A stretch of DNA of 64,000 nt from NCBI GenBank assembly GCA_021014325.1, contig CM037457.1, forward strand, positions 6,306,721 through 6,370,720, written 5' to 3'. Position 1 is the stretch's first letter; every line of letters begins with the position of its first letter. Both the position numbers and the translations under genes were made by a program. Positions 29,884 through 42,800 of this stretch are shown piece by piece. This stretch comes from Plazaster borealis. Lineage: Eukaryota; Echinodermata; Asteroidea; Forcipulatida; Labidiasteridae. The notes under the pieces are model-generated. The model worked only from the letters and a program-made list of their open reading frames with translations. It was not told where the DNA came from and did not search any database.

Positions 29884-30096
29884 GTACAACAACAAGCTTT
29901 CAGATTACATTTGTTCACATTATCAAGAAACCAATCAATCTTACAACTTTATTGAAAGTGCAATTGAGATTACCTTTGTACCAGTAACAAGTTTTATAAA
30001 ATTATTCTTGAATACTCGTTAATCTCCCATTTAAATTGAGAAAATGTGTCTTTAGCTTTTCTCATTACTTATGCAAAACTTTTCTTCCAGCTTTAT

Positions 30097-30102
30097 AATA
30101 AA
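30097..30102 (+). terminator. candidate polyadenylation signal downstream of SCARB2
   Basis: An AATAAA lies about 560 bp after the SCARB2 stop. A TTAA element copy (29595-29883) would then fall within the 3' UTR. Other AATAAA-like strings occur further on, so the real end is uncertain. Confidence 0.35.
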
Positions 30103-33100
30103 GCTTTGAATGCAACTTATAGTCATCTGGAAATGTGTAAAAAAGAGTTTATACAAGTAGAACAGTACTGTCTGTAAATGCGTATAACTTGGAAATAATA
30201 TCTCAGCAAAGAGTTACATATATAGGCACGGCTTATTATGAAATAATAAAAAGTCCTACTGTAATTATTGTTAAAGCCTCTTCAGACTGAACACAATAGA
30301 TTTGCAGGAAATAGTTTTCCTGTGTTAAAATTTACCCCCAAACTAGCTGGAATTTCTCCTGTGACTCTCCACTTATGACAGTATTAGTTCACTTTGCATT
30401 GCCTTATTACCTTATAGAATTATCTCCATGTATAATACAGTGGCATAAAGTATGAACGAAGTGCGATGAATTCTGAAATGAGAAAAGGTTCTTGACATTT
30501 GTTTCCAGTTAAAAATAGCCAAAACGCAATTTGATTTATGTCTGTGTGAAGTTTATTTCCACATCGCTCGATACCTGGGATGTGAATTTGATTTACAGTA
30601 CAAAGGTTATCAAATTAGATTTAATAGTTAAAAACACGAGGGAAAAACGTCACTCAGCTTGCCTGGAACAAACACTGTAATGATTAAATTGCGTTATATG
30701 CAGGATTTTGACATTTAAAACCAGGGCACAATTTCATAGAGCTGCTTAAACAGAAAATATTGCTTAACAATTTTGTGCTAAGCGGAAATAAGCCGGATAC
30801 CAGTCACAAATTGTACGTGTGGCATGGTAGTTTGGCTGGTAACCTTATTCTGGTAAACATAATTTTGTTGTGCAAAGCTACTTTTTGTGCTTGGGCCCAG
30901 TATTGTTACTGAGTACAGTCAACATGGTTTAGATGTTTGATTTAGAGTAGATATTGCCTTGACTACATGGTCACCAGAAGCAAAGCACAAATTCACTCTA
31001 TTGATATCAGTTATCGTTTGTAGTTTGATTTGTTTATTTGAAAGTTAGATGCACTCTGATTTAATTATATTGATTTGATTATCATGTGATGCTTAAAGAA
31101 AACCTAACTAAATAAATAAATGAAGAAATAGTATAAGCAAAGAAATATTGGTGAAATGATATTTTGAAATATTGTACAGGGTTCATTGGTGCAGGTATTA
31201 TGCTAAGGTTGTAAAGAAATAAGTAACTACAGAGATGATTTTTGTAAATGCATAAATTTGATGCTATTGCAGTTAAGGATTGGTCACTGTTAAGTTAAGG
31301 ATTGGTCACCACTAACTCCTGAGGTGTATTGTTTAGAGTTTTCTTAAATCTGACACCCACTCAGGAACCTGGGGTAAAGATATGCAAATCATGTTTGGTA
31401 ATAGATGAAGTTTATATTATTATTATTGACTGCATTTGATAGCACAAGCGCCATCTTAAAAAATATATCATAGTGCATCTTGGGAAACCGAGTACAGTTA
31501 AAAAAATTAATCGAGCTGCCAATATGGACGCCATGCTGAAATTTACATGTAACTGTGCCTGGTTTTGTAGTTGTGCACCGCATTGCTTCAAAATCAGTGC
31601 GCCATGATGGTTGCCAGTGTGGCGTGGGCTCAGATTTCACCCAGAATCCTTTGCGCGCTGATCATGCGCATTGGGACATTCCTTTGGGCTATTAAAATAG
31701 TTTTGGGGTAATATGGGTCAATATTGCACTGTATGAAGATCATAAATTGTAGGTTTTAGCCTCTCATTTAAAAACTTCTCATTAAATAGGTTGTGATTCT
31801 TTTTATTTGATTTGTGTACAGCAAAAGCCTTTTTGAGATTAATTTCAGGTTAGAAATATGTTTCTTTAAATCCTGTTTTTGTTGTGGGGATTGCATGAAA
31901 TATTATTATGCCCACCTTTAAATATGTTGTTCGTGTATGGTTTGTGGGTTTTTTCTGATTTTGTTTTAATCATTTTTGTAATCAAGAATACTTGTTGGTT
32001 TGAATTAAATTTGAATTCGAAAATAGAACCAAGACCTATCTATGCATCCAAGTTATAGATTATATGGGAAACGAAATTGTGTTCAAATTGAACAGAAAAT
32101 TTTGCAGGATGGACTTTTTTGGGCTGATTTTTTCCCATCGATAACTTTAAGTAAACACACTTTGTAAAGATTTGTATTTATATATTCTGATAATTGATGT
32201 GTGATGAGTTATGGTATGGGGAAATAGTTGTTATCACTACAATTATTAATCTCAGACTGCTTCCCTTACATAATAATTAGAAGTAAATTTTGATAATTTA
32301 AATAATAATTTGATGCTGCATAACGATTCGTATTGATTTCTATGCATTGACTTTTATACACAGTGATCTAAAGTTAGTGAATAGATATTGCTAGATTAAG
32401 TGCAACGATACGAATTGATGTATTCTTGGAATACTAACAAAGGGCAATATTCACACATAAAGTGCAGATAATAATCCTGTTTTTGTTTTTGTTGTTGTGG
32501 GGCAAACAGTGTCTTCTTTTTTTGTTTAATTCGCAAACATTTCTTAAACTCTTTCCTATTGGTAGGTTTGACGTAATTACATCATCAACAATTATCATAA
32601 GCCTTTGTAAAATGCATTAAAATTGAGGTTTTGTTAAAAAAAGACTTTTGTTAAGAAGACTTGATGTCCAGGTATCAATTTATGTCTTGATAATTGCCCA
32701 CAAAAGTGTGAAATGAAGGGAGTTATTACACACAGTTTCCACAGGTTGCCACAAGTGCATGACACATGTGTTTGATGCATTAACTGTACCAAGCGGGTAT
32801 AGATTATTGCTATGAGAACATTAATGACACAGCATTGGTGACTGTCTGGTCAAACCCGAAGATATCGGCCGATGACTTGTAATCACATTTCCTCGTGGAA
32901 ATAACTTTCCTGAGTCGCTGTTGAATCAATTTATCTGTTAGGTTTTCTTTTTTGTTTTGTGATGAATTTCTTTGATTTGTTGCCTTAAGTGAATAATGGT
33001 GCTTGTATTTTTTATTTAATTAAATCAACTATTGTGGTCGTTAATAAAGCAGGCTTTTTGCAAAAAAGGCAACAACAACATCAAACTTTTACTTACTGTA

Positions 33101-33546
33101 TAAGCTGTGTAACCAGAAACGTTTGTTTCATTTTTTATATATTTTGTTTTTTGGGGGAGGGGGCAAGCGAGGGAAAAGACACCATTTGGGGAATATTTAA
33201 TATATCAAACCATTCGTTAATTTGTGCATTTTTTCGATTTAATTTGGGGCCCAGGCCCCCCCCCCGGTACGCCACTGTTGTGTGCGGTGTTTGTGAAGTT
33301 ATAATCTGCTCTAGAATGCAGAATGTCTTGGGTTTGAATCCTACCCGAGCTCCGGCCGAGGTAGCAGTGATTTTTTTTGTATGCAGGGCTTTAGGAAATA
33401 CTGAGAATTCTACGGTGTTTATCATACATCGCGATGCACCGGCGTAAGGTAAAAACCAAATCACATTGGTGTTTTTTCCTCTTTGCAAACATTATATTAG
33501 TTTACGGAAGCGAAATTGCCGCAACATGAATAAAAATACATATATA
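30103..33546. other. intergenic, no gene recognised
   Basis: AT-rich. It contains a family D copy (30721-30897: CAATTTCATAGAGCTGCTTA at the left, TTTTTGTGCTTGGGCCC at the right) and a TAAATAAATAAATG patch at 31108. At 33255-33360 a C-run and a GGGTTTGAATCC B-box-like stretch suggest a worn tRNA-derived repeat. No frame here looks coding. Confidence 0.45.
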
Positions 33547-33755
33547 ATCGTGTACGTACATGATAACTTATCATGTACATACACGGTAACTTATCGTGTA
33601 CGTACATGATAAGTTGGGAATTGTGTGTATGAATTGTGTATGTACAGGATAAGTTATTGTGTACGTACGAGATAAGTTATCATGTACGTATAGGATAAGT
33701 CATCTTCTACGTACACGATAAGTTTGGACTTATCGTGTACGTACATGATAAGAGA
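33547..33755. repeat. palindromic minisatellite, GTACGTACATGATAAG units
   Basis: About nine imperfect units of GTGTACGTACATGATAA and its complement follow each other in both orientations. They alternate GTACGTAC with GATAAGTT/AACTTATC. Confidence 0.8.
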
Positions 33756-36700
33756 TTTTGGTATTCATGTGGCGGCAATACACTTCCGTAATATTGCAAT
33801 AGGCTGCATTTGCTGCAAATTGAAAAACGGGCTAAACCAAGATTTCCAGATTGAGTGTAAAAATGAAGAAGTTATAAATGAAGAAGCTGTACCGACGTCA
33901 GTATGTCTCATGGGAAAGTATTATATTTTCTTAGAATACATGATTAGAATGTGCGCCCCAAAACAATGATTGAGCATCCGTACTCAACAAGATTATGGTG
34001 AGTAGGCAAAAAAACAACCCAAAACCATATTTTTCCAAACCGCCTTGATCGAAATCCATCAACTCGCCAACCGGACTTTGCCCAGCAATTAATTGGCTGC
34101 ACTGACTCTTTCACTATTACTGCTTGTCAACCGTGACTAGTGGTTAACCCGCCCACCTCAACAAAATCACGAAAGTCAAATAGTATTGATTCCTTGGTTT
34201 TATTATTTTGTTCTTCGAGTCAGCAAACCCCTGTAGGGTTGTTGTATTTAAAACAGTACTTAATAAGTATCAGGTAAATTATAATGTTAAATGGTTTGTT
34301 TGTTTGTTTGTTTCAAATGACATCACTGAGTCAGTGGATTGACTTGCGTATAAAATTTACACCGAGTCACTTATACATATTATCTTAAATGTACAGCACA
34401 AAATAATCAATGAAATGGGGCTAAATAACTATAAGGTAATTGGCTTTTGTTTTTCAATCTGAAATCTTTCTTGGAGTCAGAGTAGTGATGGCAATCATTC
34501 TGAGAAACATTACCTGATGAAATACTTGCATCCTTTCTTTGAGAATAGCGTGCTTGTATCTAATATCAACTTATATGCCTTGCCGACAAAACAGTACCAG
34601 CAAAAATGTAATTGTTAATAATAATTCTTGGTCGCCTGCACAGCGACCCAATGAACGTGATTTACGCTGTTCTTAAAGACCAGCTTGAACGAAAACGGCA
34701 GCAGGTGATCAATAAGGAAATCGAGTTCACATAGAATTAAACATATTTTAATTCTAAGAAAAACAATCGTTTTGAACATCCTTCTCCTGAGCTTTTCAGA
34801 AGGATTCTCGAAAAGCCCTGTTACGTTATCACTCATTTTACGTCATTTGTTGGAGCTCCATTTTATATAGCCGCTTTGATTCAACATGGAGGTATAATAA
34901 AAAAAAATCAACCTCCCACAAATGACGTCAAAGTATTGTCATTTTGACGCACGCCGTCAACGGCAGAAGTGTAGTTTTTAAAAACCTGGAGGTTGGGCCT
35001 AATTTTTTGATCGATTAGGCCTATTACGAAAAATTGAGACGTGTCAAATTATCAAAATTACAATAACATGATAAACAAACACATTATAAATAAGTTGAAA
35101 TAGCATTCCCGTAAAAAAAAAAAGTACGTTCAAGTAGCTGTTTAAAACCACTGTTATAACCTTTTCAAAAGAATGTAGGCTATGTTTATCTTATGGTATA
35201 CGTTTCCTGAACAATAAAGTCAAATGCGTTGAAAAAGAATGCGATGCTCTTCCGAAAACCTATATAGTGCATGTCCCTTAGTCAAAACAAATTACTTTCA
35301 TTTCGCTTGGATGGGGAACAATGCCGCTGCTTTCCCTCGAGTAGGAAAATATCTTGTATCGCATAATACAATTTTAAGCATCGAACTAACACGACCAAAC
35401 CTCATCGCCTGTCAAAAAACGTGAAAATATAATTAACGAAATGCATTCAACGAAATTTAAGGTGAATGTCATACGATTTGTAATTCATCTGTTTTTCCTT
35501 TGTTCTGTCCATATGACTGTATTGCACTCACGTTTTTGTATTGATGAACATTGTAATAAAATGCAGAGACAGGGCAAAACTAGCTTCTTGTGTTAGGCCC
35601 GCCCTGCAGGTTTTTACAATGGTTCGTGAGTTAGAGCTGTACAGTACAATGTCGGTGTTTGACACACTGATTAAACCTGAAGCTATAAGTCAATAATTCC
35701 TGGTGACTATACAATAGTGAGAAGGGAAAACGCACAGCTAAATATGCACAAGGTTGGTTATTGTTTTTATTTCTGATTGTACGTGCTGTAACCATGGTTA
35801 CTCAATCTGTCACTGGATAAGACAATTAAATGGAATAGGTCCATGCTGGTTTTTGTGAGTTTAACTTGACATTTGACTTTTGCGATCTGTGCTCTTCTGA
35901 AATCATAGGCCTAACATGAAATAAAAAAAATCTTATTTAAAAAATGTTTTATGAAAACAAAAAAATGCATATTGTTAAATTAAAAGGCATGATATATTTT
36001 TAGCGGCTATTTCAAAACTAAACCGCCGGTTTGTTTTACAAATACCTTTAATGCTAAGTCCGATTTTTGGCCAATTTGACCCGGAAATTTACATTAATTT
36101 TTTTCGATATCTAAGATTATATAGATTAAAGAAAGTTATAAGCATTCGTTTCAGGTATTGCACGAAAAAATATCCGCCAATGTTTAGTGTTAGATAATTA
36201 AAGACTAAGACTGGATTATTGTCGGGATTCCGAAATTACCTCACTTGCTTGCACAAAATCTGTTTGCACGGTATACTTGTACTTTGTGCACATTGTTCTT
36301 GGCATATGCGAAAGTTTTTCGCATAAAAACAGCATTATCTGTCAAAATTCGTTCAGAATTAAAATTAAAAAAAGTTCTTTCGGCGTAAATTGTTATTTTC
36401 CCGATAGTCACATAAAGTTACGCTCCACAATCCGGATGAGTGTTCTTTGCCGCACATTATAATTTCGGTCATGCATAATACAGCAATTTCGATCACTTTC
36501 AGGGCTCATCTCCTTTTAGCCTGGTTCTGGTTGTAAAGGTGTAGATTCAGTAAGCCTATACAGTTTACAGAATACATCGTACAAGTATTAAGTTATCTAA
36601 TCTTGTTTGATGAATGCTCACACCACTCGCTCTGTCATTCGAAAAAGTATATATGTCTGAACCCCTTGCCTAAGGCAGAAGAAAAAAGGTCCTATATAAT

Positions 36701-37013
36701 ATTTCTGAGAGCACTGTTTTCACGTGAAGGAAATGAGCACCCACTTTTCCACTGGAATTTCCAAAGGGCAGTTTAAGTTTTACTTGCTTGTGAAGTACAG
36801 ATTTTTGAATGAATGGGCTGTATCTTTCCAAGAACAATTCCGAAATGTCGGTGCTGTTCACACAAAATGCAACACTTGTTGCATGCATGATGTTCTTGAC
36901 CGCGTGTTATACATTTGGGTCATTGTTGTAGGCCTAATTAACTTTGATCGGTTTCAGCGGTTTCAAAAAGTATCAATTCCACGCCTCGTTTGCAGTGCCT
37001 GCCGGAAAACAAC
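33756..37013. other. intergenic, no gene recognised
   Basis: AT-rich and mostly unique. Small features are a (TTTG)n run at 34296-34315 and a GGAGGTTGGGCC/CAACCTCC inverted pair around 34905-34997. The frames are short and biased only by base composition. Confidence 0.4.
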
Positions 37014-37123
37014 TTAAGGGCGAGGTCAGCGCGATCAAGGGTATAGAAAGATGAACTTCAAGATCAAATTCGTTTTTTTGTGATGTACTCATTTTCCAAT
37101 AGATAGAGTCCTCATGTGAGTGG

Positions 37124-37932
37124 TGTTATGAGATCCTAATTTTAGTTACGTGTGTTCAACGCCCGCTGTCAATCAATCTTTGTGTGTAAGGTCGTTAACC
37201 CTAGTGGGCGGTGCTAATAGAATGATCTAGAGTAGTACTTTCCAGAAAACAACACAAATCCTTTATATACAGGCTGGGGATCAATCTTCGAGGGGACACA
37301 AATACTCAAGATTGGTGGAAGCTACGACTTCTGTGATTGTGATTCAACTCGTTGGAGGAGCTTTTGGTAGAGTTCGCTTTTGACCGAGTGCAGTTAAAGA
37401 GCTTAATTTAAATCCGGAAAGGACAGTTTCGAACTTAATCTACAGTTCGGTATTTTGGGGTCTTCTTCCCCATATTTTGTGGCGGGTGTCAGATTGTGTA
37501 CCCGTTGTTGCTTCGTCTTCTTCTGGACATTTTTCGGAGTGAGTTCGCCCCGTGATAGCTCATAGTCACATCGGCAAAGAACTGTTTTACCGCCCCTGGA
37601 GTTGATCGTTTTGGTCGTGTATGTGATCCTCGCTGTATCTTCTGTTGCTGTGATCCTCGCCTGTATTTCATCCAGGTTGACGTATTAGCCCGTAAGATAC
37701 TTATGTTGTATAAGATCCATTTTAATGTACACTTGTTTTATGCAATCAGTGTATGTTTGTTAAACCAAATCGGTAACTGAAGTGGTTGATAGTTTTATCA
37801 TTAAATCACTTGGATTCTGTGTTCTTATACATCAGTGTCACCTTGTTTGATTTCTTTGTTGCATCTGAGAAAATTCAGGCTTTTTGAGTGATTTATATTC
37901 ACGGATAGTTTGGAGATTTTTGGATCGTAACA
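37124..37932 (+). repeat. 5' LTR
   Basis: 809 bp with inverted tips TGTTA and TAACA. The second half (from 37576) is repeated at 38313-38657 with point and short indel differences, so the copy is not recent. Confidence 0.8.
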
Positions 37933-38042
37933 AATTGGGGGCCTGTCCGGGAAATCGAACAAAAATAAGCCGTATATTTCTGTGTACAATTGTCAAACAA
38001 GGTTGCACGTTTTATTGTTACTAGTCTGTAGTGTTGTATAAA

Positions 38043-38342
38043 ATGGCTAGTGAGTTTGATGCACAAGCTTTCGTGGATTCTGAAGATTTGTCAATCGAGA
38101 AGTTGCAACAGTTATCAAAAGACGAGTTGCACGGAGTTGCCAAACACGTTCATGTAGAAATTTCTAGAAGTGCCAAAAAGGCAAAACTAGTGAACGTTCT
38201 AGCGGGAGTACTGAACTTAGAGTTGTCTCAGTCTCCGCAGACTTTTGATCGAGAAATTGAGCTTGCAAAAATTGAGCTTGAAAAGGAAAGGCTCAGGCTT
38301 GAGTTTGAAGAAAAAGAACTGTTTTACCGCCCCTGGAGTTGA
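38043..38342 (+). pseudogene. truncated gag-like ORF of the LTR element
   Basis: From the ATG at 38043 (MASEFDAQAF) it runs through a helical segment (LSIEKLQQLSKDELHGVAKH, residues about 18-37) to a charged coiled-coil-like stretch (ELEKERLRLEFEEKE). It then reads into the 3' LTR and stops at 38340-38342. The break falls at AAAGAACTG, present in both gag and LTR, so a short-homology deletion probably joined them. Gag identity is inferred from its position after the primer site. Confidence 0.6.
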
Positions 38343-39201
38343 TCGTTTTAGAGCCAGTGTATGTGATCCTCGCTGTATCTTCTGTTGCCGTGATCCTCGC
38401 CTGTATTTCATCCCGGTTGACGTATTAGCCTGTGAGATTACTTATTTTGTATACGATCTATTTTAATGTACACTTGTTTTACTCAATCATTGTACGTTTG
38501 TTAAACCCAATAGGTATTTGAAGTGGCCGATAGTTTCATTATTAAATCACTTTACATCCGTGTCACCTTGTTTGATTTCTTTGTTGCATCTGAGAAAATT
38601 CAGGCTTTTTGAGTGATTTATATTCACGGATAGTTTGGAGATTTTGGGATCGTAACAGTGGGGAAAAATTACAAGTGTCTAACCCCAAGTTAAAATGGTG
38701 TAAACTGCCATTGTATTCGACACCCTTCCAGTGCGAAATTTGTCAACATCCGAAACATCGTAATCATTTTGTTCTACAATGGGTCCGTACATTTTTGTAC
38801 AGGGAATTGCTGTTCATACCTGACTTTTTCAGAGCGAAATTTGAAACATGACGTCATTGGATTTCAACAACTAAAGTGTCTTTACATTCAAAGGAGGGAT
38901 TTTTCATCAATCAAAAGGTCAAATTCAAGGCCGTTTTGATTGAATATCATCGAAAGTCAGGAATGAACCAATAATTCCCCGTACAAAAAATATGTATACA
39001 GATCCATGTAGACCAAAATGATGTCATAGGATGTTTTGGATGTTGACACATTTTGCACTGGAATGGTATCGAATACAAATGGCAATTTACACCATTTTAA
39101 CGTGAGGTTAGAGACTTGTAATTTTTTCCCCACTCACATGAGGACTCTGTTGGAAAATGAGTTCATCTGAAAAAGGAATTTGACCTTGGAGTCCTCTTTA
39201 A

Positions 39202-42200
39202 GCTATAGGGTAACAAATTGTTGCTGTTTTTTTTTGTTAAGCCCCGTTTCTTCTTTCGAGAGATAAACACAATGTCTTTGGTAATTGAATTCTTGCAGAT
39301 TTTTAGTTGATTTTCAACTCCGCTTTGTTCAGATGCATGATGTGCATGTCTTTATGTTTGTTTAATTAGCATATAGGTTGCAGTGCCTTTTTTCTGAACC
39401 ATATCTTTAGAACTGAAATATTAATTCTGCCGTTTGGGATTCTCGAATTTGGCAATCGCGATAAGCAACGGTGAATTGTTGTGTCTTTCAAATGCTATTT
39501 TCGCCATTGACAGTATTTCACCGGCGAATTGGATCTGGTTTCGACCTTACAATCATTGAGCTTTCCAGAATGAAAATAATAAATTTCCCAATTATTCGAT
39601 AATTACCGATTGTAACGTATCTTGATTGATAAGTGCAGATGAGGATTTTTCATCTTGGAAGATTTTGTTGTAAGTCCAACCTCTGACAAAGTTTTCCCAA
39701 AATGTTGGTGTGGAGTTGGATGGGATTGAGCATCAGCCATTGACCATTATCAGCCAAATTCTTTCGTTTTTGTGTTTGTTTTGTGTTTGTTTTGGGTTTG
39801 TGCAAAAGCAGACTTGTTGCTTGTTCCTTGTATGTTTGTTTTGGGGTTTGTTTGTGTTTGTTTTTGTTTATCTGTTATGTGTTTGTTTAATTGTTTGTTT
39901 GTCGGGGTGGTTTTGTTTTTGTTTGTTTGTTGATTTGTTTTGTGTTGGTTTAATTGTTTAATGTTTGTTTGTTTGTTTAATTGTTTGTTTGTTTGTAGTT
40001 GCTGTTGGTGGTGATGATGGTGGGGAGGGAGGAGCTCGTCATGCTCATTGCTCTCTTAAAGGCACTATGTGTAGGTTTCTATATTTACTTCAAACATGCA
40101 CCTGGTGTGATTTTCCACCTTTTTATCGGAAATATAATTAATACGAGCAATATTGAAATATTACAAATAAAAATCAAAAATCAAAAACATCGTAATTAAA
40201 TATTATAATATAGAAGATATTGCAGGGGCGTTCGTTACTCATAGTGATTCTGGACAGCGCCCAATGTTTTGTTTCTAACGGTTCGTGAAACTTAGCATTA
40301 GATATACATGTTGTTTTTGTTTCGAGTCAAGCAAATAAAAGACACTCCTCTTAAATTCCCGCTCATCCTCATCATTATGCTAATCGGTGCGCGCGAATCT
40401 CGTCTCCATGACAACGTGATCGTGAAATTACCCCCCCCCCCTCCCATTTACCCGCGCAATGATTTTTTTTATTTCTTTCTTCTATCTTTTTGAGCGGCAT
40501 TGTGGCGTGCGCATCCTCTTTGGCGCACGATGCATCACATTTAGACGGGACGCAGGTTTTGTGATTTGGTTGGGCCGTCATCGTTGTGCCTGTACCATCA
40601 TCAGTAATATAACCGCCTGTGTATATGGTGAAACAGCGAGGCAGCGTCTAACTCTCGCAACCCGGTGCAGGGATACATAATTATCGTCCTTTCTTGCTTC
40701 ATTTTCACAAATACGTACCACTTTTCGATTGTTTCCACGCCAATCTCGTACAAAAGTTTGAGACAAGACAAATACTATTTTTCTTTGTTCGCGAACAAAC
40801 AATGTGGCAGATGGTTTTGAACAGGCCAACTCGGCCTATAGCTGGATATTGATTATTGTGTTGTGGACTTGACGAGACGGCTTCGGGATTCACTTCGGCT
40901 AGACTCCGGGGCCGAGATGGTTTAACAGGTAAGGTGGTTGCTCGTCGTAAGAGCAAGTATAGTTCTATTTTCTCCCCTAAGTTTGCGGGGTTAATTATCA
41001 GTGTTTTATTCCCAATTCCTGATTGATAATTCATTTTCCCTATTCAGTTAAGTTTGTTATATTTTAGTTTAATTTAGGTTGCATACTTGTACAGTAGTCC
41101 CAAATAATATTAAAAATTGTGGTTAAATAATATGAAAAAATCATTGTACAAGCTGAGCATAAATACTTTTACGTAATAATAAGGAACTTATGTTTGCTTG
41201 TTTATTTGTTTGTTTGTTTATTTTTGTGGGTGAGGTGGGAATAAATCTGTGTTTTAATTTTTAAAATATATAAAGAAGACATAGGGACTGCCATTATTAT
41301 ACCCCTTGGTTATTTCGAGTGCATTAAATGCTTGCTGGTTTGTTTACATAAGTGATACCCATAGCACGATCTTGCAAAACCACGTCAATACAGAAAGCAT
41401 CAATAATTGCTTGCGGTTTGAAAGCTTTCCTTTGATAATGAAATATGGAGATATCTACGCAGTCTTGGTTTTGATATAAGCTACATGATGCACCTTGGTG
41501 GAGTCAATTAAATAAACTCGCACTGGGCAGATTTAATTACATTTGTTATGCATTCATCGGGGGTGGGGGATGCTTAATGGATGGTCGTCATTTTGCTCGT
41601 CGTTGTCATTCGGCAAAACCAAGGACCCTTCCGGTTACGCAAGAACCTCACAAATGCTTCGTCAAATACAGATATTGTCCGGAAAGGACGTTATTTTAAC
41701 TTACTGTCAGTTATTAAAAGCAAATTACACTCAATGTTTACACAATGAAACGAACTGTAGCCAGCATCAACAAAATGTATCCGTCAGGAGAAAATGAGTG
41801 GACAAAATTGACTTGTAAAAGAAAACAGTCATCTAAAAAAAGATAACCCGGACAATGGTCTTGCACTTGATAAAAATTACAATAAACAGGCAAAACGGAT
41901 ATTAAAAAAGTCGGGACAGTTGAATACGGCTGTCGGCTGGAATTCTAGCCGATTCACTGATGATAAGTTACAAATCTTGAGTGTGTTAAGAGTGAACGCA
42001 GTGAAGCTTTCATATACTGGGCTAGAAGGCTCTTTTTTACAAGAAGATACGAAGTGACCATTCTGACTGAAACTCACAAAGTCATCCGGAGAGTGACATT
42101 CAAAGATATTTTTACAAGGCCCGTGGCGCAATGAGTCTTGCTAGAATGTTATTATTCCTTCAGAGTCTTATCGGCAGAGAGCGAACTTGGAGAGACAAGA

Positions 42201-42557
42201 GCATGAATTGAACCCCAAACAACAACAATATTCGTTCATGTATCACCTTCAATACGGTAATTTAACTGTTATCTTTTATGAAAGTGGGGAAATTTCTAAA
42301 AACTGATGATATTAAGATATTAAGAACTGGTAAAGCATAGAGTAACAAATCCACACACTAACCAACAAAAACATTACTGCATTTCAAACGTTGTTTATAT
42401 TATCTTTTCATTATTGTAAGGCTCATTTTTAAAGGATGTTTACGAAAGTGAGAGAGGCATTATTATATTGGTTTTTTTTACAACCGAATTCGTGTGTATT
42501 TTTGGACAAATGTCTTCGGCTTCACTTTGAGCTCGTCGTTCGCCATTTTGAAGCCAC
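39202..42557. other. intergenic, no gene recognised
   Basis: Includes a TTTG-rich low-complexity tract (39765-40000). A TTAAAGGCACTATGTGTAGG element-like left end lies at 40047 with no clear partner. A C-run at 40432 and a GC-richer patch at 40380-40940 have no recognisable coding content. A (TTTG)n run is at 41198-41225. Confidence 0.4.
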
Positions 42558-42800
42558 ACACTCTTAAAAAAAAACTTCCGGTCAGAATTGACCTGGATTC
42601 CGGTTCCCCCACGGTGCGCCGGACCCATTTCTTGGTCCGGTTGACCCGGAAACTTGTTTTAATAAAATTGGATGTTACCTCGAATTCTGCGTCAGTTTAA
42701 CCCATTTCTATGTACTTTCGACACAGATTCCGGGTCATACTGACCCAGAAACGAGTCGGGCCACACGGGACCCGGGATCCGGAATCCGAGTGCACGCCGG
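42558..42800. repeat. GGGTCA/TGACCC-rich repeat, copy 1
   Basis: Short inverted blocks such as CCGGTTGACCCGGAAA and CCGGGTCATACTGACCCAGA recur about every 40-60 bp. A related stretch is at 52080-52215. The nature is unknown; it is probably part of a mobile-element family. Confidence 0.55.

Larger units (their letters stand above)
37124..38657 (+). mobile_element. LTR retrotransposon remnant with large internal deletion
   Basis: The 5' LTR is 37124-37932 (TGTTATGAGATCC ... GGATCGTAACA). The 3' LTR is kept only in its last 345 bp (38313-38657, ends GGATCGTAACA). The target duplication is GTGG (37120-37123 and 38658-38661). After the 5' LTR lies a primer-binding-like site TGGGGGCCTGTCCGGGAA (37936-37953), close to the tRNA-Pro type. 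Only the start of gag remains. All of pol is gone, so the copy is dead. Ty3/gypsy-like is likely but unproven. Confidence 0.85.
37014..39201. mobile_element. TTAA foldback element (about 650 bp) split by an LTR retrotransposon
   Basis: The outer TTAA borders are at 37014 and 39198. After the inner element is removed, the right part is a long palindrome. The sequence from 38658 (GTGGGGAAAAATTACAAG) returns inverted near 39133, with arms of at least 170 bp. The left tip with TCATTTTCCAA and GAGTCCTCATGTGAGTGG is inverted at 39131-39165. Confidence 0.8.

Noticed and set aside
33135..33488. 117-residue minus-strand frame with YRGGGLGPKL
   Set aside because: It spans a C-run and a worn tRNA-like repeat. 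No family match and no splice context.
39710..39961. Cysteine- and phenylalanine-rich hydrophobic frame as a small membrane protein
   Set aside because: It is the translation of a TTTG-rich low-complexity tract.
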